Position numbers and translations under genes: made by a program | Shown: piece after piece, positions 1 through 7,224 of the stretch | Layout: the number at the start of each line of letters is the position of its first letter | Position numbering within the stretch: position 1 is the stretch's first letter | The notes under the pieces: generated by a model | Seen by the model: the letters and a program-made list of their open reading frames with translations, nothing else | What the model was told of the DNA's origin: nothing | Databases searched by the model: none | DNA from: a virus | Length of the DNA stretch: 23,355 nucleotides | Reading direction: 5' to 3' (one strand) | Virus record (IMG/VR): IMGVR_UViG_3300020178_000262 | Span: 1 to 23,355 of that record

Positions 1-7
1 CTTCCAT
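1..7 (-). CDS. start of a downstream gene running off the left edge
   Basis: The stop codon of the 128-aa gene (TAA at 9-7) shares its last base with an ATG at 7-5, giving a TAATG overlap followed by a GAA codon before the window ends. The same 1-base TAATG coupling occurs at 18430 in this window, so a translationally coupled next gene is likely. Only two codons are visible, so nothing can be said about its product, and the ATG could be chance. Confidence 0.3.
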
Positions 8-393
8 TATGCGTACATGTTTACTAGGTCAACTGGAAGTTTGTATGTCTTACCGTCAGAGCATTTAGCCAAGATTGGGTACTTTTTGCTACGTGGTTTA
101 AGACCCACGATTGTAAATGTTTTACCGCTGCGTTGGAACTCTTGTCCAAGGTCCATGTTAATCCCAAGGATTGTCTTGTAGCGATTAAAATCAGTGGCCT
201 CTTTTGACATTGTGATGCCACCTTCAGCAACTGTAGCTACTTGAACTTTAGTGGTAAAATTATCGCCAGTAAAGCGAGTGCTTCCAAGTTTAACCTCTAG
301 ACCGTATTTTTCAGCCACTTGCTTAAGAGCTGCTTCAAGTTCAGAGTTGATTTGACGGATGTTTTGACGGTTGAATGCTGTTACTTTTTTCAT
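7..393 (-). CDS. conserved phage protein of unknown function, 128 aa
   Basis: A soluble, basic 128-residue protein with no membrane segment or signal peptide. The N-terminal half (about residues 8-40) is a predicted helix ending in an LEVKLGSTRF-type strand. The C-terminal half (about residues 75-125) reads as a small beta domain with the pattern GKTFTIVGLKPRSKKYPILAK followed by DGKTYKLP. From memory, this C-terminal pattern recurs in many tailed-phage hypothetical proteins, but no biochemical function is known to me. The gene has its own promoter-like region (414-452) shared with the nuclease operon, which suggests expression outside the late class. Its stop overlaps a possible next ATG at the window edge. 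The start at 393 follows an A-rich leader without a Shine-Dalgarno sequence. Confidence 0.8.
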   Translation of the reverse strand: MKKVTAFNRQNIRQINSELEAALKQVAEKYGLEVKLGSTRFTGDNFTTKVQVATVAEGGITMSKEATDFNRYKTILGINMDLGQEFQRSGKTFTIVGLKPRSKKYPILAKCSDGKTYKLPVDLVNMYA

Positions 394-413
394 TGTGATT
401 GTTTTATGTTTAA

Positions 414-452
414 CTTTTAATTACAGTATAAATATAATAAAAAGGATTGACA
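414..452 (-). promoter_or_regulatory. putative host-type (early/middle) promoter of the 128-aa gene
   Basis: Read on the minus strand this region has TGTCAA, a T-rich spacer, then TATTATATTTATACTGTAA and TTAAAAG before the ATG at 393. It matches the region upstream of the nuclease gene (19713-19752) at almost every position. The core TATATTTA (436-429) is one base away from the Bacteroidota -7 consensus TAnnTTTG. No clear -33 TTG lies at the expected distance. Near-identity of two intergenic regions 19 kb apart is what is seen; promoter function is inferred. Confidence 0.55.
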
Positions 453-496
453 TAAAAAAATCATGTGGCAACTTTTTTGCACAAAGTTATTAACAA

Positions 497-1681
497 TTAC
501 TGTTTTGTAACTGTCATGTGTCTAAAGAAGTACCACCAGCCATAACCAAACATCTTGCCCTTAATAGTATCAAGTACTTTCTGGTGATCTGTATTAAAAT
601 GGTTGTTAGCATCTTCCATGTTGTCAAATTCACCTTCAGCATGGTTGTATATTGTAACCCGATCAAATGTGCTCAGGCTTGCCAAAAGTCGTTCTCTGCT
701 ACTTTCTGCTAACTCTTTCCAGGGCACAATTATATTTGGACAGCTATAATCATTGAAGAGAATATTCTTGTCGTGGTAAATTGTCTTAATCAGCGCTTGG
801 TCTACATCAGATACGTCTGCAATAAGGCTTACTCGATCCACAGAGTCTAAGAATTTACAAGCTGAAATGGCCGATGTGTAATTGTAAAGATGGTCGTAGA
901 CTGGAATGTGGCCGGTTGGTTCCATGTTAGCATACTTGTTAATATAGTAACTTGCGTTCGTGTTAAAATCAGCATATTCTTCAGCTGACATCCGGCCTGA
1001 ATCTGAACCATCTCTGCGTACATAAGTATACATCCTTCTTGGTATATGTAGATGCTTACCTCGAGTTAAATTATAGAACGTAAACAGAGTGTCCGTTGAG
1101 GTTCTAGTATTTTTGTTCATATGCATGGCGCTTTCGGTCGGTCTACGCATACATCTAGCATGGCCGTACATATTATATGAGGATCTGTCTTTCCAAAGTT
1201 GGTTGACATCATTCGTGGAACGATAGTTAAACTCGGCGACATAGTCTTCCGGTGGCTTTACAAAGAAGTACTGTTGTAATTGACCTTCGGTGTTGGTCAT
1301 TGTTGAGTCACCATAAATACTCATAGCTTCCGGGTACATCTCGAAATGATTATGGTATGTCTGTAGAATGTTTGGGTCGATTATATCATCTGAGTCCAGA
1401 TCGAAATAATAATCATAGTCCAAATGCTGAAAGAAGTTCTGATAGAGATAGAGTTCTCGCTTCTCCTTCACATCATAGTACATAATCCTCGGATCATTGA
1501 CCTTTAAGATCTCATTCTTAAGCCAAGTTCTGTATTCTGGATCTGCACTAAAGTCATCACCAATGATTAAAACCCAGTTCTGATAAGTTTGACTAAGCAC
1601 ATTCTTAAACGTTAGTTCAAGATGTTCTTGTGGGTTATTATAGAACGATGTTACTAGTAGAAACTTCTTATCTTGATTCAT
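497..1681 (-). CDS. family 2 (GT-A fold) glycosyltransferase, 394 aa
   Basis: The N-terminal 120 residues carry the GT2 hallmarks: an opening beta strand (FLLVTSFYNN), the QTYQNWVLIIGDD strand at about 30-43, and the metal/nucleotide-sugar motif DLDSDD at 94-99 preceded by hydrophobic YYF. About residues 120-250 contain acceptor-domain features including a conserved-looking H-x-R-C-M-R-R segment. The C-terminal third is specific to this protein. It presumably transfers a sugar from a nucleotide-sugar in the host cytoplasm; donor and acceptor cannot be read from sequence. Its start lies inside the end of the upstream GT9-like gene (14-base overlap), so the two are translationally coupled and probably act in the same pathway. 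It is not similar to the T4 alpha/beta DNA glucosyltransferases as far as I can tell. Confidence 0.85.
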   Translation of the reverse strand: MNQDKKFLLVTSFYNNPQEHLELTFKNVLSQTYQNWVLIIGDDFSADPEYRTWLKNEILKVNDPRIMYYDVKEKRELYLYQNFFQHLDYDYYFDLDSDDIIDPNILQTYHNHFEMYPEAMSIYGDSTMTNTEGQLQQYFFVKPPEDYVAEFNYRSTNDVNQLWKDRSSYNMYGHARCMRRPTESAMHMNKNTRTSTDTLFTFYNLTRGKHLHIPRRMYTYVRRDGSDSGRMSAEEYADFNTNASYYINKYANMEPTGHIPVYDHLYNYTSAISACKFLDSVDRVSLIADVSDVDQALIKTIYHDKNILFNDYSCPNIIVPWKELAESSRERLLASLSTFDRVTIYNHAEGEFDNMEDANNHFNTDHQKVLDTIKGKMFGYGWWYFFRHMTVTKQ

Positions 1682-2669
1682 TCTTTACTTCTAATATTTT
1701 CATTAAGACTTGATCTGGTGATGGCTGACACTTAAACTCTGTAAATCCTTCAGCACATTCTGGCACATAGTGCATTCCGTTGATACTGCCCCATTCTTTA
1801 ACCGAATACTTTGGATTAGAAGCACAGAAGAGCTTACATTCACCACCAATAAAATGGAATTTGTAGTCTTGTGAACCATTGCGCCATGGTGCAATCTTTT
1901 CTGGTCTGATTGAAGAACCAATCGTAAATATCTCTGATTCTGTTGTACCGGCGACATGCATCGGTCCAGCATCAAAAGTTACAAGACCATAAGCATTATT
2001 TAAGATGTGCCAAAGTTCACTGATCGGACTATCTGTAAGATCGCAGTAGTTTAGATCTACGCCTTCAAGTTGAATTGTATTCTTATCTAGATGGCCGTTA
2101 AATGTAGCCTCTTTATGGCTCATGCCAATCGTTACAATCTTAAAGTCAGTATGTTTTTTAACAAGATCAACCATGCGCTGCCACTTCTCAATCGGCCAAG
2201 TTCTTGAAGGCCAATTCTCGGTAACGTGAAAGACTAGATAGTTCTTGTCTATCTTAGCTGCTCTTTCGCCAATTGGATCTGGAATAAACTCACAATGTAA
2301 TTCATCTGGATATAGGTACATCCCAACGCCCATTGCATGAAGTTGTCTAGCCTCTACATTGTGCAACTTCATTTCAATTGCTCTATTGTAGAAATTATCA
2401 CCGGCCATGCCGTAGTTGGTCTTGATAAACTGGTTGTAAGTCTCAAAGACCTCAGCCCATTCACCTGGCCATTCTTCTGTGTAAGGAATAATATTGTCTA
2501 CATACGGATTATTCTTAAAGATCTCTGCTCTGTGGGTCATCACGTCGATCTTATGCCCATAGGAGAGTGCTACCTTTCTAATCGTAGGAGTCGAGCACAG
2601 AGTGTCTCCAAGCGGCTTACACGATACCTTAACAAGTACCTTCTTGTTGTTCGGTCCTAGTTCTAGCAT
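1668..2669 (-). CDS. family 9 (heptosyltransferase-like, GT-B) glycosyltransferase, 333 aa
   Basis: The fold signature of GT9 (ADP-heptose:LPS heptosyltransferase family) is clear. The N-terminal Rossmann segment has LGDTLCSTPTIR at about 20-31 and NPYVDNIIPY at about 54-63. The second domain has HVTENWPSRTWPIEKW at about 149-164 and the donor-binding motif FDAGPMHVAG at about 233-242 (Asp, Gly and His conserved as in D-x-G-x-x-H-x-A). The C-terminus carries four cysteines (about 279, 283, 306, 315). In bacteria this family adds heptose or related sugars to LPS core. In a phage it could remodel the host surface or glycosylate a virion component. It overlaps the KTSC gene upstream by 7 bases and the GT2 gene downstream by 14. 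Specific sugar donor is unknown. Confidence 0.85.
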   Translation of the reverse strand: MLELGPNNKKVLVKVSCKPLGDTLCSTPTIRKVALSYGHKIDVMTHRAEIFKNNPYVDNIIPYTEEWPGEWAEVFETYNQFIKTNYGMAGDNFYNRAIEMKLHNVEARQLHAMGVGMYLYPDELHCEFIPDPIGERAAKIDKNYLVFHVTENWPSRTWPIEKWQRMVDLVKKHTDFKIVTIGMSHKEATFNGHLDKNTIQLEGVDLNYCDLTDSPISELWHILNNAYGLVTFDAGPMHVAGTTESEIFTIGSSIRPEKIAPWRNGSQDYKFHFIGGECKLFCASNPKYSVKEWGSINGMHYVPECAEGFTEFKCQPSPDQVLMKILEVKNESR

Positions 2670-2896
2670 TCTTCTTCAGCATTGATCTTCTCAAATTCAT
2701 AATTAGGCTTGATGAACTCATTCAAGGCTCTGCCCTGTGAGTCTGCCATGTTGAAAAGATTCCAATCTGCTAGTTCAACGTCCTTATAAACATAAGTCGC
2801 ATGGTTAAAATGAACTGTCAACGTTTTATGTTCAACGTTATACGCAGCTGTTTTAATCGTAGATGAATTGTACTGTGAAATTGTGCTCGTTATCAT
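2663..2896 (-). CDS. KTSC-domain small protein, 77 aa
   Basis: The whole protein fits the KTSC domain (named after the lysyl-tRNA synthetase C-terminal-like region). It has an SSTIKTAAYNVEHKTLTVHF strand pair at about 11-30, then YVYKDVELADWNLFNMADSQGRALNEFIKPNYE, equivalent to the family's 'Y.Y..V....F....S.G..fn..I' pattern. KTSC proteins are small, common in phages and bacteria, and mostly uncharacterised; nucleic-acid binding has been proposed for the family only by analogy. It is the first gene of the glycosyltransferase cluster and overlaps GT9 by 7 bases. The 41-base leader contains TTATATAAG, a possible degenerate version of the late element found elsewhere. Confidence 0.75.
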   Translation of the reverse strand: MITSTISQYNSSTIKTAAYNVEHKTLTVHFNHATYVYKDVELADWNLFNMADSQGRALNEFIKPNYEFEKINAEEEC

Positions 2897-2937
2897 ATGT
2901 AAGTCTTTACAACTTATATAATCAACTTAGAGATTGT

Positions 2938-5900
2938 TTATCTTTCTTTGATCTTAATGCCTTGTGTTGTTAGAATATCTTCTAACTCTTGGATCGCTCT
3001 AACGATACTACTAACGTCAATCTCTTGAGTACCTGTATTACCACCTCCACCGGCAGCTTGAGCTCGAGGAGCAGGTGCAGGACTACTGTCACTACTAAAG
3101 AATCCTGTAAGTTTATCCACAAGATTAGAAGCAGCGTTCGAGATGCTAGATGAAGCTTGATTGTTTGTATCACCGGCTTCAGCAACAGTACCTTCAAAGT
3201 CAGCGATCATACTTGCTAGTTCTTTAACTGCGAGGATCAGCTTATCTCCAAGTTGAGCAAGAGCATTGTTTTTACCAGCGCTAGCAAGATATGCTAGAGC
3301 CTTAAACATGTCAGTAGATGCCTTAATTGCTTCTACGTTCATTGAATTTGAATGTGCTGCAATTTGACCGTATGCACCAGCAACTTTTGTCATTGAACTT
3401 GCATAAGTTTTCAGATATGCATTCATATCTGAAATTCCTAGTGCTTTTGCTGATTCAGGACCAATTGGTTGTACAACCGCATTTACAAGTTTACCTATTT
3501 TTTCAACAGCACCACCAGCAACAAGTCGCGTAAATTTACCAAATGCATCGGCAATCATGTGAAGTGGTTCTGCAAGTGTCTTTAGTTTAGGTGCCAGTTC
3601 AGCAAGTTTAGTAAGTATTTCAAGAGGCGAAGGTTGATCTCCTCCAAATAAACCTGCAATACCTTTTAAAAGACCTCCAATAAGTTCACCAGCTCCTCCA
3701 ACTACGCTTGCACCTGCAGTTGCTCCTACAAAGACTAACCATGCAACACCCAGTGCTGCTACGCCTAATGCAAGACTTAATAGATTGTCAACACCGAGTT
3801 CATTCTTGATTCTTGCGAATGCATCGATGATAGCATTGATCGGTGTCATCAAGGCATCTGTAAAGTTTTTCGAGATAGCACCTAAATCTGGCATAGCGCT
3901 TAAGATCCAGGCAACTGCTAACATACCTGCTGCGATTACAATCATACCAACCACACCTAATAAAAGACCTACTGCACCAATACCGCTTGTTGCAATCAAG
4001 CCAATAACAAGTGCGGGTACTGTAAATAATACAAGTGAAAGTGCAACTGCCATACTCCAGTCCATTGGAGGTGCACTGTTAAAACTATCTGGCATCCATG
4101 TAAATATCCATGCTACACCAACTATTGCAAGTGCAACTACAACCATACCGATTGCTCCTTTTAGCATACCGCCGTAGCCAATTCCCATCTTGTCGAATAA
4201 CATAGTCAGAACTGCAAATGAGATACCAAATGCTAAGATAGCTATACCTGAACTTTTAGACCATTCGATCGGAGGTGCACTCCAGGTGCCTTCTAGGAAT
4301 GAGAATATCCAAGACACTGCGCTGATGGTTACTGCAACTAGAATAGTCGCCAGAGCACCTTTAAACATATCATTGTAGCCAACTCTAAATTTAGCAAAGA
4401 GTACGGTAAGTATTGCAAACGGCGCTCCGAATGCTAAGAGTGCAAGACCAGCTGTTTGTGTCCATTCTACTGGAGGCGCATTCCAGGTATTGCCTAACAT
4501 ACCGAATATGAATGAAATACCTACGATTGAGGCTGCAATAGCCGCCATCGCTACGGCACCTTTAGCAATATCTTTAAAGCCAACCTTTCTTGACTGTAAA
4601 GCTTTAGTAACTAAGGCGTATGTAATACCAAATGCCAGTATTGAAAGACCAGCAGTCAACGACCAAAGAGGTGGTGGTGCGATCCATGTGTTACCTAAAG
4701 CGCCAAAGATATATGCAATACCGGTAACTGATGCTGCAATAGCCAACATTGCAGCTCCACCTTTAGCAATATCTTTAAAGCCAACTCTTCTTGATTTTAA
4801 GGCTTTAGTAACTAGAGCATATGTAATTCCGAATGCAAGTATATTTAAACCTGCTTTAAGTGACCATTCTACAGGTGGTGTTTTATATGTACCTGGTAAG
4901 AGTGAAAAAGCTAACGCTGTCGCAACTATACCTGCTGCAATTATTGGTATAATTAAAGAAGATTGTAAAGTATCTTTTATGTTCATTTTACCAGGCCTGC
5001 TATTGCCAGCTCTAAGGAAACCTTTACTACCCCTAGACTTTCCTTTCATTAGTTGAACAACTAAGCCTAACGCAGTTCCGAATATGAGAACAGCTATACC
5101 TGCTGTAAAGACAAATGCAAGTGTATTACCTGTAATATTTGGAATTCCTACTGATTCAAGAGCTTTAAATGCAAGAGCAGCTGAGACAATACCTATTGCT
5201 ATCATTGGTATCACTAACGCTGACATAACTATATCATTCTTTGATAATTTAGCTGGTTTTGATTTTGCAGTTCCAGTAAGATTCATTAGTCCTGGCGTCT
5301 CAGTCTGTTTACCTTTTACCATACTGACCACCATACCAATCGTAACACCAAAAGCAAGAATTGCTAAACCAGCAATTGCGATGAATTTAATCAGACCTGT
5401 ATAGTCTAGACTATTCATGGCTGTAATTCCTTTTTGTAAGTAAGGTGCTGCCTTTGCAAGAGCTACTGCCATTAAACCACCAATAGCAAGGTAGGTTACT
5501 GCTTTAAGAGCAAAGATACCTATTCCTTTAAGATCCATCTTCTGGTTTCTTTTCCTAGAATTATCCCTTTTAAGGAGTGATTCGGTCTCGCTACCTCTCT
5601 TAGAAACTACAACCTCTTTAGCTAGTAATGTTAAACTTGACATAAGTGCAACTACACCTGCTATCGGCACCAATATTTTAATTAGACCTTCAACCTTGGC
5701 AACGTCAGCATCAGTTACATTAATCGCAGCAAGCGCACGTGCTGCTAATCCAACTGGAATTAAAGCAAGTGCCATGGCGGCCATTGTAGCCCCTAATAGA
5801 GCAACCTGTCTTGGGCCAATCTTATTTAACATCGGTAACGCAAATCTAACAACAAAAAGTGCTCCAGCAAGTGGTATCATTGCTGCAGATGCAATTACAA

Positions 5901-6690
5901 ACGATGCCGCAGTTTTAGGGCTAACATCGGGCATCATACTTACTGCTCCTGCAATAATGATAGTATTTAATGACATAACTACCATTGCCTGCATGATCTC
6001 ATTAGTGTTGTTTGCGTTCAAGAACTTATTCATTAAACCCGAGAACTGCCATGCATTGATTAATTGAATAAAAATCTGACCCTGTATATAGAGTGCTGCA
6101 GAGATTGCTATAAATGTTAAAAGTTTAGAACCATCTGGAGTAGCCATACCTGCAAGTGCATATGATGTTGCAACTACCATGGTTACCATGGCCATAATAC
6201 CTGCTGTAAAAATTAAAAGTTTCTGTGTCGATCGAAAAAGACCGTCACCTGATTCACCGTTTAATAAAGGCTCAATCGCTTTCATCATAGGTACTAAACC
6301 TGCCATGATTAGAGTACCCATGGCTATGTCTTTTACAGAAACACCGCGCGTTGCTTGGAATGCCTGTGATAATGTGAATACACCAAAGCCAACCACTGCA
6401 ATTAAGCCACCAAGACCTAGCATCTTTTCAATAGTAATACCAGTCTTTAGTTTGGCTCCTTGATCGACGGTCTTTTTCATAAGAACGTCTTTAATGTCTT
6501 TAAGTACTGCTGTATTTTCTGCTATACTAGCGGCTAGACCAGAAGTAACAGAAAGACTAGTCTTTGAGATTTCCTCAATCCTAGTCATTGACTCCTTAGT
6601 CTCAGCAGCAATATACTCAATCTTCGATAGTAAAGAATTAGTGCTTATTGCATGGCCAATGAGTATCTTATCAGTATTTTGATTTGCCAT
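2938..6690 (-). CDS. probable tail tape measure protein, repetitive and hydrophobic, 1250 aa
   Basis: The N-terminus (1-75) is polar and helical. Residues about 85-1000 are a chain of hydrophobic helical segments rich in Ala, Gly, Ile and Val. Residues 1020-1180 are amphipathic helix, followed by a Ser/Pro/Gly-rich linker (about 1198-1220) and a short C-terminal coiled coil (1224-1250). Five copies of a 67-residue unit run from about 605 to 878, marked by PPVEW-type motifs with tryptophans at 609, 676, 743, 810 and 878. Two more diverged copies of the AGLAILAFG core sit at about 440 and 530. Size, hydrophobic segments and position just after tail tube and gp26-like genes fit a tape measure, which sets tail length and may cross the host membrane on infection. 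T4 gp29 is only 590 aa and I see no direct similarity, so another large tail or membrane protein remains possible. Confidence 0.55.
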   Translation of the reverse strand: MANQNTDKILIGHAISTNSLLSKIEYIAAETKESMTRIEEISKTSLSVTSGLAASIAENTAVLKDIKDVLMKKTVDQGAKLKTGITIEKMLGLGGLIAVVGFGVFTLSQAFQATRGVSVKDIAMGTLIMAGLVPMMKAIEPLLNGESGDGLFRSTQKLLIFTAGIMAMVTMVVATSYALAGMATPDGSKLLTFIAISAALYIQGQIFIQLINAWQFSGLMNKFLNANNTNEIMQAMVVMSLNTIIIAGAVSMMPDVSPKTAASFVIASAAMIPLAGALFVVRFALPMLNKIGPRQVALLGATMAAMALALIPVGLAARALAAINVTDADVAKVEGLIKILVPIAGVVALMSSLTLLAKEVVVSKRGSETESLLKRDNSRKRNQKMDLKGIGIFALKAVTYLAIGGLMAVALAKAAPYLQKGITAMNSLDYTGLIKFIAIAGLAILAFGVTIGMVVSMVKGKQTETPGLMNLTGTAKSKPAKLSKNDIVMSALVIPMIAIGIVSAALAFKALESVGIPNITGNTLAFVFTAGIAVLIFGTALGLVVQLMKGKSRGSKGFLRAGNSRPGKMNIKDTLQSSLIIPIIAAGIVATALAFSLLPGTYKTPPVEWSLKAGLNILAFGITYALVTKALKSRRVGFKDIAKGGAAMLAIAASVTGIAYIFGALGNTWIAPPPLWSLTAGLSILAFGITYALVTKALQSRKVGFKDIAKGAVAMAAIAASIVGISFIFGMLGNTWNAPPVEWTQTAGLALLAFGAPFAILTVLFAKFRVGYNDMFKGALATILVAVTISAVSWIFSFLEGTWSAPPIEWSKSSGIAILAFGISFAVLTMLFDKMGIGYGGMLKGAIGMVVVALAIVGVAWIFTWMPDSFNSAPPMDWSMAVALSLVLFTVPALVIGLIATSGIGAVGLLLGVVGMIVIAAGMLAVAWILSAMPDLGAISKNFTDALMTPINAIIDAFARIKNELGVDNLLSLALGVAALGVAWLVFVGATAGASVVGGAGELIGGLLKGIAGLFGGDQPSPLEILTKLAELAPKLKTLAEPLHMIADAFGKFTRLVAGGAVEKIGKLVNAVVQPIGPESAKALGISDMNAYLKTYASSMTKVAGAYGQIAAHSNSMNVEAIKASTDMFKALAYLASAGKNNALAQLGDKLILAVKELASMIADFEGTVAEAGDTNNQASSSISNAASNLVDKLTGFFSSDSSPAPAPRAQAAGGGGNTGTQEIDVSSIVRAIQELEDILTTQGIKIKER
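4057..4878 (-). repeat. 201-bp coding tandem repeats (67 aa unit) in the tape-measure candidate
   Basis: The strongest repeats lie between codons 605 and 878. Each unit has a proline-proline-acid/leucine-tryptophan motif, then an AGL-x-ILAFGITYAL-type hydrophobic helix, a short basic turn (SRRVGFKDIAKG in the best pair) and a second hydrophobic helix ending in LGNTW or a variant. The tryptophan spacing is 67, 67, 67 and 68 residues. Units 1 and 2 are nearly identical in the turn region, while units 4 and 5 have drifted. Diverged copies upstream extend the array to about base 5382. Confidence 0.8.
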
Positions 6691-6705
6691 CTAGTGTTTA
6701 AAAAA

Positions 6706-7152
6706 TTATACAGATCTTTTAGCTTCTTGCTTAGCAGCTTTCAGTATTTTAGTCAGCTCATCACTGTCCATAGATGCTAATTCTTGCTCTAGATCCTTTC
6801 TTGTTCTTGAATCTTTCTCAAAGTCAGATATAGTTCGATCATCAGATTCTCTCTTATCTATTAGACTTTCTATTTGAGCTTGAATCTGATCTACTTTCTC
6901 TTGAGCTTCAGCTGCATGATGGTCTAGACCCTGTCTTTCCAGCTTTTTAACTTTAGCCTCTGCCTTCTTCTTAAGCTTTTCAAGTTCTTTAAGATTGGCC
7001 TTTGAGATCTTTCTATTCATGTAAGCATTTTTGATCTGTGGACCAAAAGCAATACCTATACCTGCAATAGCAAATGCTAGTGTAATAGGGTCTACGAACT
7101 CATTAATCATAGCCTCATTTAAGAACTGGTTATAGCCTTTAATCTTCTTCAT
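6706..7152 (-). CDS. membrane-anchored coiled-coil protein with capsid-targeting-like leader, 148 aa
   Basis: Function unrecognised. The N-terminus MKKIKGYNQFLNEA resembles the T4 capsid-targeting peptide MKTYQEFIAE|A, which gp21 protease cleaves after Glu. Residues about 20-40 form one hydrophobic helix (DPITLAFAIAGIGIAFG). Residues about 50-145 are a highly charged Lys/Glu/Arg coiled coil. The gene is preceded by a GATATATA late-promoter candidate (7172-7181) and ends 15 bases before the 1250-aa gene, so the two form one late unit. A small internal head or tail-associated protein is a reasonable guess. The leader similarity is seen in the sequence; packaging into heads is inferred. Confidence 0.8.
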   Translation of the reverse strand: MKKIKGYNQFLNEAMINEFVDPITLAFAIAGIGIAFGPQIKNAYMNRKISKANLKELEKLKKKAEAKVKKLERQGLDHHAAEAQEKVDQIQAQIESLIDKRESDDRTISDFEKDSRTRKDLEQELASMDSDELTKILKAAKQEAKRSV

Positions 7153-7171
7153 ACTGGAAATTATAATTTAT

Positions 7172-7181
7172 TGTATATATC
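7172..7181 (-). promoter_or_regulatory. putative late promoter (GATATATA) for the 148-aa / tape-measure unit
   Basis: GATATATACA on the minus strand, starting 29 bases before the ATG at 7152. It is one of six copies of this octamer placed 27-41 bases before late-type genes in the window. It also lies just beyond the terminator of the preceding unit (7186-7217), as expected where one transcription unit ends and the next begins. Confidence 0.6.
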
Positions 7182-7185
7182 ACAC

Positions 7186-7217
7186 AAAAAAATAAGGAGA
7201 CGCAGGGTCCCCTTATT
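7186..7217 (-). terminator. rho-independent terminator after the gp26-like / overlapping ORF unit
   Basis: On the minus strand AATAAGGGGA (7217-7208) can pair with TCTCCTTATT (7200-7191) over 10 positions with one G-T wobble, around a 7-base loop. A T-rich tract follows at 7192-7186. It begins 8 bases after the stop of the 90-aa ORF. Confidence 0.8.
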
Positions 7218-7224
7218 CTTTAGT

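Noticed and set aside
446-451. TTGACA on the plus strand at 446-451, also before the nuclease at 19747-19752, as a sigma70 -35 box
   Set aside because: No rightward gene or -10 box follows at the proper distance in either place. The conserved sequence points leftward toward the genes, and Bacteroidota do not use TTGACA-type -35 boxes.
464-486. Weak GCAA/TTGC hairpin after the GT2 gene as a terminator
   Set aside because: The stem is only 4 base pairs, and the T-rich tract that follows belongs to the promoter-like element of the next gene.
1703-1975. 90-aa frame inside the GT9 gene on the same strand
   Set aside because: The GT9 motifs, including the donor-binding FDAGPMHVAG, are in the longer frame, so this is an out-of-frame shadow.
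4490-5056. 188-aa plus-strand frame opposite the tape-measure candidate, with several more of 60-130 aa between 3327 and 6682
   Set aside because: They lie antisense to a gene of strongly repetitive hydrophobic codons. Their repeated sequence mirrors the 201-base repeats, and composition alone explains the lack of stops. No start context or neighbour supports them.
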